A model generated the notes under the pieces. The model was not told the origin of the DNA and searched no databases. It worked only from the letters and a program-made list of their open reading frames with translations. Positions 1-10,179 of a stretch of DNA of 64,000 nucleotides are shown one piece after another. Each line of letters opens with the position of its first letter. The stretch's first letter is position 1. The position numbers and the translations under genes are program-made. The stretch covers positions 195,491,232 through 195,555,231 of the forward strand of contig CM076990.1 in the NCBI GenBank assembly GCA_039090855.1, given 5' to 3'. Source of the stretch: Macrothele yani (lineage: Eukaryota; Arthropoda; Arachnida; Araneae; Macrothelidae).

Positions 1-216
1 CATAATCAGAAGTTTGCTGTTAGTCTTTTAATTATGCTTAGGATGAGCAGAGGATTCTTTTTTTTCTTTTCTTTTTTTTTTCCTTTTAAGTTTTCTGTTG
101 CCTAACATTTGCTGTTTATCAGTTAGCCTTTCATTAGAAAGTTCTTAATGTTGCCAGACAAGCAAGTGAAAATATGCATAATTTTCTATAAGCAAAGGGA
201 AAATAACTATTGCATA

Positions 217-1036
217 GTATTGGTCACAGAACTGAGTTACTAGAATCTCACCTGATTACAGTGACTCTTCTAAATCAACTTGTACATGCGCATATAATCT
301 CGTCAATCATGCAGGCTGCATGAACTTCATTAATCCTATAATGCTTCAACTTGTAGCAGTTAAAAATATTTGAAAACATGAAACTTGTTATTATTAAAAA
401 CCTTACGTAACTAAAATTTTGTTTATTTAATTAAGACAAATGTGCCTAAACCGTATTGTCCTCCAAGCTTAGAAACTATTACAACCATATCAGAAAATTT
501 AAACTATTTATTGTGTACAAAACATAAAAATCTGAACACTTAAAATACAAATATTGAAAACCATACATCCAGAAAATCTGAACTCTTGCTGAGGCCTTTT
601 GTCCCTAACAGGAAAATCTTTGGAGCAGGTCACTCCTATTGAAGGTTGGCACTTACCACCTGTATTGACTCTGAATGTAATGTTGGAGTTCAGGTTTAAT
701 ATTTTGTAATTTTAAGTGTTCAGATTTTTATGTTTCTAAATAGTAGGTAGTTTAAATTTTTCAGCATGTGTTTGTAAGAGTTTTTAGGGTCGAAAGACCA
801 CATAGTTTGGGTGCATTTGTCTTAATTAAATAAACAAAATTTTATTTACATAAGGATTTTAATAATAAAATGTTTTAGATTTTCATACATTTTAACCTGG
901 TATAAGTTAGAGCATTATGGGAATAATGAATTGTACATCCTGGAGGATCAGTAGGGTTGTACATGCATGTATATGTTGATTTAGAAAGTCATTGTATTGA
1001 GGGGAGATTCTAGTAACTCAGCTCTGTGACTAATAT
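217..1036. repeat. Foldback repeat 1, about 370-bp inverted arms
   Basis: Two long imperfect inverted arms (about 217-575 and 685-1036) flank a spacer of about 110 bp. Matching blocks include ttggtcacagaactgagtta against its reverse complement near 1010-1030, an attaattaaatAAACAAAATTTT-type block near 425 and 820, and aatctgaacacttaaaat near 530 and 710. There is no coding capacity. The arms carry many small indels, so the element is not recent. It resembles a foldback DNA element or two copies of one repeat inserted head to head. I could not see a clear target duplication. Confidence 0.75.
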
Positions 1037-1130
1037 TAGTGTTTGCAGCACGTTAATGTGAGATATTTTCCGCTTTCATGAGCCAAAATATTTAACTTAA
1101 ATATTACTTGTATGAAAACTGTTCGTGTGC

Positions 1131-1140
1131 GAGAGAGAGG

Positions 1141-1171
<31 letters not shown>

Positions 1172-1229
1172 TGAGAGTGTGAGTGAGGTGAGGTGCTGTG
1201 CTGTGCTGTGCTGTGCTGTGCTGTGCTGT
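1131..1229. repeat. GA and GCTGT microsatellites
   Basis: An almost pure (GA)n run at 1131-1178 is followed by a short GTGAG-rich transition and then seven exact GCTGT-type pentamers (1195-1229). The two adjacent simple repeats suggest replication slippage. Confidence 0.95.
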
Positions 1230-1629
1230 AAAGGTTTTAAGGGGAAATGAGACTTCTTAAATTTCAGATGTTTTGTGGAACTGCGTGGCTCTTTCCTGTA
1301 TTATTATGTCAGGCAAGTTCCCAGTGGTCTCTCCATCCCACTTATAATGCATAGGAGAGAAGAAAAAATGACAGTAAAATACTTTTTAAAACACAGTAGC
1401 TTCTACTGATTTATTGAATTTCAACACACTTGCAGGCATCACTGTAATCATATTCATGACTAAAACAATGCAGTAACTGTATTTCTATATAGTAAGTGTT
1501 ACATCTTAAAAGTGTTTCATACATCAAAATTTAAAAAATTCTTTTCCATGGTGTGTAGGGTGCTATTGAAAAAGTGGCAGTCAAATGCATTTCACATTCC
1601 ACCTTTCTCCCACCATCAATTGGGCATAC
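1230..1629. other. Unassigned AT-rich sequence
   Basis: No exon, RNA gene or transposon is recognisable between the microsatellites and the R1 element. The short open frames here have no protein-like composition. Confidence 0.5.
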
Positions 1630-2572
1630 AGACGTGTCAACTTTCCGGATTTAGGCTGGAGACTCCGGATTTTTGGCCCTTCCTCCCGCCCTGCGGGTGA
1701 ATGTCAAATTTTCCTGATTTTCACCAAGAATTAGCCATTAGGATGGTCAAAATTCCATCAACCACCATGATTTTGAACCACCTGTGAAATCTTTCCCTTT
1801 TTGTGTCGATGCAAAGCAGCATTACAGTAATCAGTTTCGTACTTTTCCTCTCCTATCTGCAAAACGAAAGTCGCCCAGGTGGCGCAGTGGTCTAAACGCT
1901 AGCTTGTGACCAATCGTTTTAGATGGGTCGGAAAAAATTTGCTTTAAAAATATTTCTCCCAGTCCGATTGCCATACAACGCCTTCAGCAAAGAGCTCACC
2001 TGCTCTAGCACTAGAATGCCGGGGAGGGTCAGTAATTGATTGAAAGATTCCCATCTGTAAGAAAAAAGATTTTCATCTGTGTGGGAGCTGCCCGGCCTTC
2101 TCCTTGCAGTTCAGTGTTTCAAGCCCTTGCCTCAACACAGCCGTGCACATTCTAAGTGATGGTAAACAGTTGAGTTACGGCAAAAGGGAGTAGTTGCAGT
2201 TGGCCTCGCCTTGTAATGAAAGGCGATGTTTGTACGATGCTTTTTGTCATTTTTGCCTTCGCAGACAACCTAAAGAAAGAATTAAAAACAGTTGGCTGGT
2301 ATTTTATTCGTAAAAAACAACATGCAGGCCATTTTATGTTTTCATTATCTTGCTGAATTGGCATTCCTGAAAAGGAATTTCAGTAGGAGGTGTTGATTTT
2401 TGCGCTTTTTTTTTTTTTTTTTTTTCTCCAGAACTTTTAGTCGACCAATAATACTACGTACTTCTGGAAAATTATTACTATGTCTGAAAAATGTTGATAA
2501 AAAGTAGCGCTCGTATGATTTTATGAGCTGTAAAAATCTCCCGATTTTCAGATTTTGAAGGTTATCATGTCT
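1630..2572. mobile_element. Non-autonomous DNA transposon R1, copy 1
   Basis: This 943-bp repeat matches a second copy at 42178-43511 along its whole length. Shared landmarks are the start AGACGTGtCAACT-TCCGGAT, the motif tcaaccaccatgatttcgaa, and the end aatctcccgattttcagatt followed by a reverse-complement-like end ATCATGTCT. Flanks gggcatac (left) and aggcatac (right) look like an 8-bp target duplication with one mismatch. Near 1872 it holds a fragment of a SINE-A tRNA-like head (ggtggcgcagtggtctaa) that is also present in copy 2, so that fragment predates dispersal. No transposase is encoded. The superfamily is uncertain; 8-9 bp duplications fit hAT or Mutator. Confidence 0.65.
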
Positions 2573-2580
2573 AGGCATAC

Positions 2581-3703
2581 AAGAGCACCCATATAGGGAG
2601 CAAGAGGAGGCATTTGCCCTCCTGTGAAAATCGGACCAGGCTCTTTCTCTCCATGAAAGGTACAACAGAGAATCTCGTGATAACACTAATTCTGGTTGCC
2701 AATATTTCTGTAGAAAAACGATGATAAACTTTCTGTACAACTTTTGGATATGCATTTATGCAGAAAAAATAGGAAAAGCAATGGAAATTTGCAGTGGAAA
2801 AAGCAGAAATTTACAGTAGAAAGTAATAATGAAATGTCCCATTGCACGTTGGAGAACAGCATACATACGTACAGTATGGGAAAGTATTGAAAGCGAAGAA
2901 ATAAAAAATATATCATTCTCTGCAGCAGCTATTCACTGCTGGACATAGAACTCTAAAAATTTCCCCCTAGAAACTTGTCTTGAGGATGTTCATTCTTGAT
3001 GACCAATGGAGTAGTCTCTGGAGTTTTGTGACACAAGTGGCCAAAGTGATCAAAAGAACGACATACATTTCCTTATTGTACCACTGTACCGTCTGATTTT
3101 ATTTATCCATCTTTCTTATGAAGCTTTTAGGTCTTCTGGCTTCCAATCGAATTTATGTGTTGAGCATGTGGTAAAAATGGTTACATAACAAGAAGGCACA
3201 GGGAAATTTGTATGTGTGGAATTTGTTTATTTTATTCTTAGTTACAGTTTCTGTTCCCCATCCCCCTCCTAAAAACTAAGGTATGGGTGCCCATGTGTAC
3301 ATAACCTGTTTGTCATATTCGCTTTCAAAATATAAAAATATAATAAAGTAGATATGAACTACAACAGTAAGTAAAAATTATCTGGTAGTTTGTATTTCTT
3401 TGGGAAGTTAACCTCTGAATCTCAGAGAACAGCTTAGTGATGATGATGAGATATGAACTAAATATTAAAAAAAAAAAAAGATACTAGGTTTTCATACAGA
3501 CACTGGCAATTTTGGTTTTCAGTCTCAGCGGAACACTCAAAACTGAGAATGGAACAAAGAGAAAAAACCTATCCAAGAACAGTAATACCCAAGGTGTGTT
3601 TGGTAAACAATGAGATGTGATGTGACCTAGAAGCAGAACCTTTCCCAACTTGTCCATTGTTCCGCGAGCTTCATTTTGCAGTGAGTTATGTTTTGGTTAA
3701 CAT
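2581..3703. other. AT-rich sequence including the left flank of the mariner invaded by a hAT
   Basis: No exon is recognisable. A poly-A tract lies near 3468-3479. The segment up to 3703 abuts the hAT insertion at 3704, and the mariner transposase resumes past 10896, so roughly the last 200 bp are probably the 5' end of that mariner. No coding sequence is left in this part. Confidence 0.4.
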
Positions 3704-4466
3704 CAGAGACTGACTTAGAAATTTTGGGGCCTGGGCACAGCCAAATTTGTGACCCCTAATATTTTTTTAAATGCCCTCAATTGCCCCTCACAGCATTGTT
3801 AATGTTGATTTGAAAGATATTTATTTTATAGTAAACTCTATTTCAGCAAGTACTTATCTGAAATTGTCTATTAACAAATGTCTGTGTTTTTAAACATTTG
3901 TACTGTTTCAAATAACAAACCCATTACTTTGTACTGGCCTACAAGGGTACAAATGTACATGGCCCACTGAAATTTTATTTCACTGCCTTGCTGACGAACC
4001 ATTTATTTCACTGGTCTTGCTGATTGCAGTAAAATATTTCAGCCTATTTCTTCCCTTCAGGTACCTGTTTACTGTAATTATTTTAACAGTTTTAAACCAT
4101 TTTAAAATTGTTATACAGTGTCACCTGTTTTAATGTTTGATTGAGTTAAAGTTATTACCAAAATTAATTGGTACAAACTCTTAGCATTTGTGGGGTGAGA
4201 TACAGTTCCCCACGACACTATCATAAAAGTAATTCTGATGTTAATAAATTAAAAAAAATTGTTAGCTGAAATGAGTGATCCAGAATTTACTAACATGTTC
4301 AGTTTGCTTTTTAACTAAATTAACCATAACACATATGAGAACTACATTTGTACTTTACGTATGAACTAACAACTTATCTATGAACTACATTAGTTTCTTC
4401 CTCAACTTCAAAGCTGCAAAATTTGAGATTATGTCATCATGTTCTAGTTCTTGAGCAACATCATTT

Positions 4467-5191
4467 TCAGTACATAATAATGACAATGCACAAAGTTTGT
4501 TTTGTTCCATTCTGGATCATAATGCATTTTAACAAAGAAAATGACCTCTCCCCAGAACAATTTGATATTGAGATTGTCAAAAACATTCTGAAAGCTGTTT
4601 CTACATTTGGAAATACAGATGTCGAATTTAAATTCTTCAGCTTTTTCAGCATATGGGAAACTTGATCACCTTTATCCACAAGACAATTGAACAGCTGTAG
4701 TTCATCCCAAAACTTACTAACATGTTCAGTTTGCTTTTTAACTAAATTAACCATAACACATATGAACTAGAATAACATTTTTGTAAACGTTTCACTTCTT
4801 CAGTTACTGGTGTTTCTGATTTTAGATTAAATAGAGAAAAGAAATTTGGGCAAAATTGTCATATGGAATTTTTCGTCTTGACAACTGTGCAATTAAATTA
4901 TCACAAAGCACATAATGACATGTTGTGATAAATTTCATTTTTGGTGTTAAGTCTGCTTCAGGCGTATTTGTATCATCTAAATATTTGCTTCGTGGAACAG
5001 CTTGCTTTCTTGATAATGCATAGTCATTAGTTTCTGACATACGTATTGCTTCTTTTTCATATTCATCAAAATTATTTCTCACAAATTGGACAAAGTCAAT
5101 TAAGGATGTAAAGAGTGCAGGAACTTCGGAAAGATAAAGACCTTGCTTACTTTCATAAATGAGTGGTAGGCAATGCTCGTAACTGACAAAC
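4467..5191 (-). pseudogene. hAT transposase, C-terminal part including dimerisation domain
   Basis: Two minus-strand frames encode the end of a ZMYM1-like hAT transposase. The first (5193-4822) contains NNFDEYEKEA and CHYVLCDNLIAQLSRR. The second (4754-4467) ends with VETAFRMFLTISISNCSGER, the hAT C-terminal dimerisation region, where the hallmark is S-x-C-S-x-E-R-SFS-x-LK. Stops and frame changes separate the parts. The upstream part of the same gene is at 8593-10179, on the other side of the Penelope insertion. No functional protein can be made from this copy. Confidence 0.85.
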
Positions 5192-5254
5192 AAATTAAGA
5201 AGAAGGTAGTGTAGAACACGCTAAGTTACGTATAAAAAGTTTAAGGCAAATATA

Positions 5255-5282
5255 TTTCAGCCATTACTATGGTCTTCATCAG
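5255..5282 (-). ncRNA. Hammerhead-like motif, left Penelope copy
   Basis: Read on the minus strand this is CTGATGA, a stem-loop, then GAAA, as in the right copy (8520-8547). The stem has one A-C mismatch here (GACCAT against ATGGCT), so this copy is probably inactive. I could not assign the cleavage strand. Penelope-like elements are known to carry hammerhead ribozymes near their ends. Confidence 0.35.
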
Positions 5283-5287
5283 TGCGA

Positions 5288-6228
5288 CTATGATTGATTT
5301 TCGTTGCCAGATTGGGAAGGTAAGTTTTGTAATGGTAACTCCGGGTGACGTGAAGCAATGAGGGATTTCCAGATGTAAGGAATGAAAATGGGGAGCTCAG
5401 AGTTGCAATTTTTGGAAAATAAAATTTCCAAACTTTCTCTAAACCTCAGAGCATACTGATTTTGGAAGGGAGCCAATTTTTTAGTATCAGACCAAATTGG
5501 AATAGCAGAAGTGTCAGCCATGGTAAGAAGAGACAAGGAAGAGGAAGGTTTTCCAAATTTCACATCAGATTTGTGTTCCTGAAATCTTGTGAGAATTTTT
5601 GGAAGGAACTTCCTAGGTACGCGGTTAATCCAACGTTAGTCTTGATCGGAATTTTATGCACTCCAGGCGAAGAAAGCGGAGGTCTTGGGTCTCTGTCATT
5701 ACGGAGAATAACAGAAATTGATGGGGAAGAACGAATGACAAGTCTATATCCTTCTCTTTTGACGATACTGATGAGTTTGTAGGCAGAAGGTTCATGGTAA
5801 GGGATTGAGCCAGCAAACGTTAGTTCCTTTTTTGGTGAGACAGGTTGAAGAGCAACAACTGTTTTTTTCGTAGCATAATGAATTAATTTAGAAACCAGAA
5901 GATGGGGAAAGCCATGTTGAGTAGCGATCAAGCGCATGTTTGCTAATTAATTTTTTACATTAACTTCCCTGTTACAAACCAAATGAGCTCGATGAATGAA
6001 AGACTTGAGGGCTGACAGTTTATATTGGTGGAAGGTATGAGAATTGAAAGGAATAATGCTATTGGTAGAAACTGGTTTTTGGTAGACAGAAGTGGAAAGA
6101 AAATTATTACATTTTAAGATGCTGACATCCAAGAAATTTATCTTGCCATCAATTTCTTCATTAATAGTGAATCTAATGGACGGGAATTTTTCAGTGATTA
6201 AATTTGTGAGTTGCAATAGATCTTGCAA
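5288..6228 (-). pseudogene. Penelope-like element, 5'-truncated inverted copy: RT C-terminus and GIY-YIG nuclease
   Basis: The minus strand matches the right copy closely. It begins at RT residues just downstream of the YVDD box (LLQLTNLITEKFPSIRF), runs through the same TAA stop after NREVNVKN, then continues into the nuclease domain with GVHKI and TAYLGSSF for the GIY and YIG boxes. A one-base deletion in an A run near 5593 shifts frame inside the nuclease, after which MKFGKPSSSLSLL continues in another frame. The catalytic RT core (palm motifs, YVDD) is missing because of the truncation. It is dead as a source of protein. Confidence 0.88.
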
Positions 6229-6348
6229 CTCACAAATTTAATCGGGCAATCAAACTACAATTGGCCTAAGGAATGGAAACAATTTCAGAAACTTCGGATT
6301 AAGGTGATGTTCCTATTATGCCAACTGAACTTTCTCATCAAATGTTAG

Positions 6349-7854
6349 TTCTTTCAAATTATCCCTTCTGCTTTTAAACTTCAAATACCAGCTCTAAAAG
6401 GTCGATGTCAGAAGATTATTTATACCGCTAGCAAGAATCTTCTCTCTACTGTGAAGACAAAAAACATGCTAAGAAATTACGTTTCTTATGCTCTCAGTCA
6501 GATTTTGTCAACCCTGGACTCTCCCACCTCGGATGCCGCTAAATTCGTCAACTTGTCTACGTTTGTTCTGCCTTCATTCTTCAACGACTGTCTTTACCAA
6601 GGCCCAAAATTTGCTCCTCCTTCAACTGAGAATCTCATGGAAACCATCCCCTTGCTTGAATCTGCTATTCATAACACCACTTCTGGTGCTCAGCATAAAA
6701 TACATACTCAAGCTGCTTCCATCTTTATTAAGCAAGCACATTCAAGTTATATCACTAATACTAAGTTTGCCTCAAAGCTCTTGAAAATTAAACGGTTCCT
6801 AAAATCTAATAATTTAGCTGTATGTATGGCTGATAAAGTCGGCCTTCCAGTCATTATTGAAAAGGATGCCCTTAATCAAAAAGTCAATGATTTCCTCCTT
6901 TCCACCAATTGCAAACTTATTTCTAAAAATCCTGTGGAAGTTTTGAAATCATCTGTGGATCGCCTCAATAAGTTACAGTCATTAAAAGTTTTCTTAGGAA
7001 ATTTTTCCGCTCCTTCTTTCTACAATTCTCCTAGATTATTTGCCCAAATTAAATTACACAAAGCTAATGCTCCAATTAGACCTCTTGTGGAAGATACTCA
7101 CTCTCCTGCTTGTAACCTGGAAAAATGTCTTGCCAAAAAATTCAAGGTTATCACTAATAACTACCCCTTCAATATCTCATCCACTGCTGAATACATCTCT
7201 AAACTTCCGAACTCCATTGATGGTCATGTAAGTATGTTTACCCTGAACGTTGAATCACTTTTTCCTTCTGTGCCTCAATTTGAAGCACACATGCTACACA
7301 TTCATAAATTCAAAGAACAATTCCCCATGGACGGCACTTTAACCAAGGATTTGTACGATTGCCTGTATTCTCTTCGTCAACACAGTTTTTTCGTTTATAA
7401 TAATCAATACTATCAACAAAACCAAGGTGTGCCGATGGGGTCACCTCTTTCCCCACTTTTGGCTGAAGTATACCTGCAAAATATTGAGCAATCAATAGTG
7501 GTGCAGCATGACCATCAACGTACCTTATGGCTCCGTTATGTCGACGATATTCTTGTCATCTGGCCTCATCCTAAAAAAGATCTATTGCAACTCACAAATT
7601 TAATCACTGAAAAATTCCCGTCCATTAGATTCACTATTAATGAAGAAATTGATGGCAAGATAAATTTCTTGGATGTCAGCATCTTAAAATGTAATAATTT
7701 TCTTTCCACTTCTGTCTACCGAAAACTAGTTTCTACCAATAGCATTATTCCTTTCAGTTCTCATACCTTCCACCAATATAAACTGTCAGCCCTCAAGTCT
7801 CTCATTCATCGAGCTCATTTGGTTTGTAACAGGGAAGTTAATGTAAAAAATTAA
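6349..7854 (+). CDS. Penelope-like element reverse transcriptase
   Basis: An open frame of about 500 codons runs from just after a TAG at 6346 to a TAA at 7852. No ATG marks a natural start, and the junction at 6223 lies upstream, so the N-terminus is truncated. Palm-domain motifs are intact: FTLNVESLFPSVP (motif A-like, but with N where the catalytic Asp is expected, possibly inactivating), QGVPMGSPLSPLLAEVYL (motif B) and LRYVDDILVIW (motif C with the two catalytic Asp). INFLDVSI and the K-rich thumb region follow. Enzymes of this clade reverse-transcribe their RNA at nicked chromosomal DNA and are related to telomerase. The nuclease domain follows in the same frame after one stop codon. 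The lost motif A Asp and the stop suggest a recently dead copy, or a readthrough organisation. Confidence 0.85.
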   Translation, partial: FFQIIPSAFKLQIPALKGRCQKIIYTASKNLLSTVKTKNMLRNYVSYALSQILSTLDSPTSDAAKFVNLSTFVLPSFFNDCLYQGPKFAPPSTENLMETIPLLESAIHNTTSGAQHKIHTQAASIFIKQAHSSYITNTKFASKLLKIKRFLKSNNLAVCMADKVGLPVIIEKDALNQKVNDFLLSTNCKLISKNPVEVLKSSVDRLNKLQSLKVFLGNFSAPSFYNSPRLFAQIKLHKANAPIRPLVEDTHSPACNLEKCLAKKFKVITNNYPFNISSTAEYISKLPNSIDGHVSMFTLNVESLFPSVPQFEAHMLHIHKFKEQFPMDGTLTKDLYDCLYSLRQHSFFVYNNQYYQQNQGVPMGSPLSPLLAEVYLQNIEQSIVVQHDHQRTLWLRYVDDILVIWPHPKKDLLQLTNLITEKFPSIRFTINEEIDGKINFLDVSILKCNNFLSTSVYRKLVSTNSIIPFSSHTFHQYKLSALKSLIHRAHLVCNREVNVKN

Positions 7855-8514
7855 TTAGCAAAAATCCGCTTGATCGCTACTCAACATGGCTTTCCCCATC
7901 TTCTGGTTTCTAAATTAATTCATTATGCTACGAAAAAAACAGTTGTTGCTCTTCAACCTGTCTCACCAAAAAAGGAACTAACGTTTGCTGGCTCAATCCC
8001 TTACCACGAACCTTCTGCCTACAAACTCATCAGTATCTTCAAAAGAGAAGGATATAGACTTGCCATTCATTCTTCCCCATCAATTTCTGTTATCCTCCGT
8101 AATGACAGAGACCCAAGACCTCCGCTTTCTTCGCTTGGAATGTATAAAATTCTGATCAAGACTAACGTTGGATTAACTGCATACATAGGAAGTTCCTTCC
8201 GAAAAATTCTCTTAAGACTTCAGGAACACAAATCTGATGTGAAATTTGGAAAACCTTCCTCTTCCTTGTCTCTTCTTACCATGGCTGACACTTCTGCTAT
8301 TCCAATTTGGTCCGATACTAAAAAGTTGGCTCCCTTCCAAAATCAGTATGCTCTGAGGTTTAGAGAAAGTTTGGAAATTTTATTTTCCAAAAATTGCAAC
8401 TCTGAGCTCCCCATTTTCATTCCTTACATCTGGAAATCCCTCATTGCATCACGTCACCATAGGTTACCATTACAAATCTTACCTTTCCAAGCTGGCAACG
8501 AAATTCAATCGTAG
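7855..8514 (+). CDS. Penelope-like element GIY-YIG endonuclease domain
   Basis: This frame directly continues the reverse transcriptase frame past a single TAA and ends at TAG (8512). The GIY-YIG signature is GMYKI followed about 12 residues later by AYIGSS, then the Arg/His region RLQEHK. WSDTKKLA and RESLEI near the C-terminus match the conserved Trp and Glu block of the nuclease in Penelope-like elements. The domain normally nicks the target DNA to prime reverse transcription and is fused to the RT. No ATG is present near the start, so on its own this would not be translated. Either the TAA is a lesion or it is read through. The left inverted copy has the same TAA at the same place. Confidence 0.85.
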   Translation, partial: LAKIRLIATQHGFPHLLVSKLIHYATKKTVVALQPVSPKKELTFAGSIPYHEPSAYKLISIFKREGYRLAIHSSPSISVILRNDRDPRPPLSSLGMYKILIKTNVGLTAYIGSSFRKILLRLQEHKSDVKFGKPSSSLSLLTMADTSAIPIWSDTKKLAPFQNQYALRFRESLEILFSKNCNSELPIFIPYIWKSLIASRHHRLPLQILPFQAGNEIQS

Positions 8515-8519
8515 TCACA

Positions 8520-8547
8520 CTGATGAAGGCCATAGTAATGGCTGAAA
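8520..8547 (+). ncRNA. Hammerhead-like ribozyme core motif, right Penelope copy
   Basis: CTGATGA (8520-8526) is followed by A, a 6-bp stem GGCCAT/ATGGCT (8528-8533 with 8538-8543, loop AGTA, one G-U pair) and GAAA (8544-8547). This is the order of conserved boxes in hammerhead ribozymes, lying 6 bp after the ORF stop where Penelope-like elements are known to keep them. The extra A before the stem is unusual, and I could not find a convincing cleavage strand with a UH dinucleotide, so activity is unproven. Confidence 0.45.
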
Positions 8548-8592
8548 TATATTTGCCTTAAACTTTTTATATGTAACTTAGCATGTTCTACA

Positions 8593-10179
8593 CTACCTTC
8601 TTCTTAATTTCTTGCTTACTTTGTTCAGATGTTGCAAAATAATGTCCCAAATAACAGCATTCAACTCAGTTTCAAGCTTCTTAAATTTCTTTAGCAGACC
8701 CCGTGCTTCAGTTTTCATTACTGCTGTTTGGTTGCTACTTTTGGCTAAGTTACGCAGTTTTTCTTCGATGCACCTTGTCATTGAACGGCTTGTCAATGTG
8801 ATATCTGGAGCCCCAGAAGATTTGACTGCATTTGATAAACTCTGCCAACGCTGTTTGGATGCAGAAAAAAAAATTATCAATCCATTGAAGTAAGGCAGAA
8901 ACTCTGCCAATGGATTTATTTATTTGATTCTCGCATGTAAGCCAGAGTACGTGCCCGCCATGTTGCTTGCATTATTGTAACTCTGGTTTCTACAATTCAT
9001 GATATCAAGACCCAATTCTTGCAGACAAGCCAGGACTGTGCCTTCTAACCGCTTGGCATCATGACCATTAATAGGCACAAAGGTCAAAAAACGCTCAACC
9101 GGCTCATCATCAATAGCAATGTGCTTAATTATAAAACATAACTTATCTATATGCATAATGCCTGGTGTCAAGTCAACTATGAGTGAAAAGTACTTGGCTA
9201 CCTTAATTTCTTCAATTATTTTCTCTTTCACTTTCTTTGACAAAAGTTCAATAAATTCATCAATTGTAGTTGGCGACAAATAATTTGTTTTCCCAGAACC
9301 AGGATTGCCATATTTTTGCAGATGTGTGGCTAAAAATGGATCAAACTCTGAAATTAGTTCCAAGCATCCCAAGAAATTTCCATTGTTCACAGGTCCTATT
9401 GTTTCATTTCTACCAAAGAATAGCAGGCCTCTTTTTGCCAAAAACAGAACAGTGGCTACAACTCTTTGTAAAACATCACGCCAATATAGGGATTTAATTT
9501 CATGTTGCGAAACTACACTGGAGTTGATTCGCTGTGACAACTGCAATCAGAGCAACATGTTAACTACTGCCTCTCGATGAGAAATGGAATTTTCATGTTC
9601 TGCTAACCGTACAGATAGATGTTTCCAGTCACTGTACCCTAACGTTGAGAGAGCACTGTTTTTCTTCTCACTGCTTCCGCTAAACAGTTTGCATACCTAA
9701 CAGAATAATGCAAAAATTGACGGAGAAAGCACCAGCCACTGTCTACTAGCAGACTCATTATTTTGCTTTATTCGGACGAAGTGATCCTTGGTCAAACACC
9801 TTTTCTTTCCTAAAATTAATCTCTCTGTTTCCGAGACTAGGGGCACATTTTGGTTTGGAGGATTGCTGATGAAATGCTCTCTTAAATCATCCGTTACGTT
9901 AGACCAACAAGCTGGATCCGGATTATAACACTCAGCAGCAGTCCCATCGCATTTTTCATTACTAGCAGCAACAGGTTTGACAGGACTGGGTAAAGATTCG
10001 TTTTCATAAGTAGTACGATTACAGATATGAGTGTCAGGGTCATGATGCTTGATAGAATTTTTCTCTGCAAGCAATTGCCCACCACGTGGTTCTTCACAAA
10101 TAAACTTTTGCAAACTACCCTTAAAAAGTTCATCTTTGGCTTTCCTTTTATCCAGTAACTTGCGTTTTGCTGCACCCAA
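8593..10179 (-). pseudogene. hAT transposase, N-terminal zinc finger and first catalytic part
   Basis: The minus strand starts with MGAAKRKLLDKRKAKDE (10179) and runs through DPACWSNVTDDLREHF and KRCLTKDHFVRIKQNN to RQWLVLSPSIFALFC, the TTF/BED-like zinc finger region of ZMYM1-type hAT proteins. A second frame (9546-8920) holds WRDVLQRVVATVLFLAKRG and KYFSLIVDLTPG, where the catalytic Asp region lies, and ends at a stop after HARIK. A third frame (8910-8593) continues with EARGLLKKFKKLE and stops at the Penelope insertion. At least two frameshifts and a deletion near 8900 separate the parts. The gene is clearly dead. Confidence 0.87.

Larger units (their letters stand above)
5192..8610. mobile_element. 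Head-to-head pair of Penelope-like elements inside the hAT
   Basis: The left copy is inverted and 5'-truncated (about 5192-6222, minus strand). The right copy (about 6223-8610, plus strand) is longer. Their 3' ends face outward and are nearly identical (gaaatatatttgccttaaac, then tagtgtagaaca-type ends), forming an inverted repeat that ends in aaattaagaag on both sides. At the inner junction both copies share the block gcaactcacaaatttaat, and the left copy stops at an AGATCT that corresponds to position 7579 in the right copy. Penelope-like elements are known for tandem or inverted partial copies. The pair interrupts the hAT transposase after the residues NKVSKK. Confidence 0.9.
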
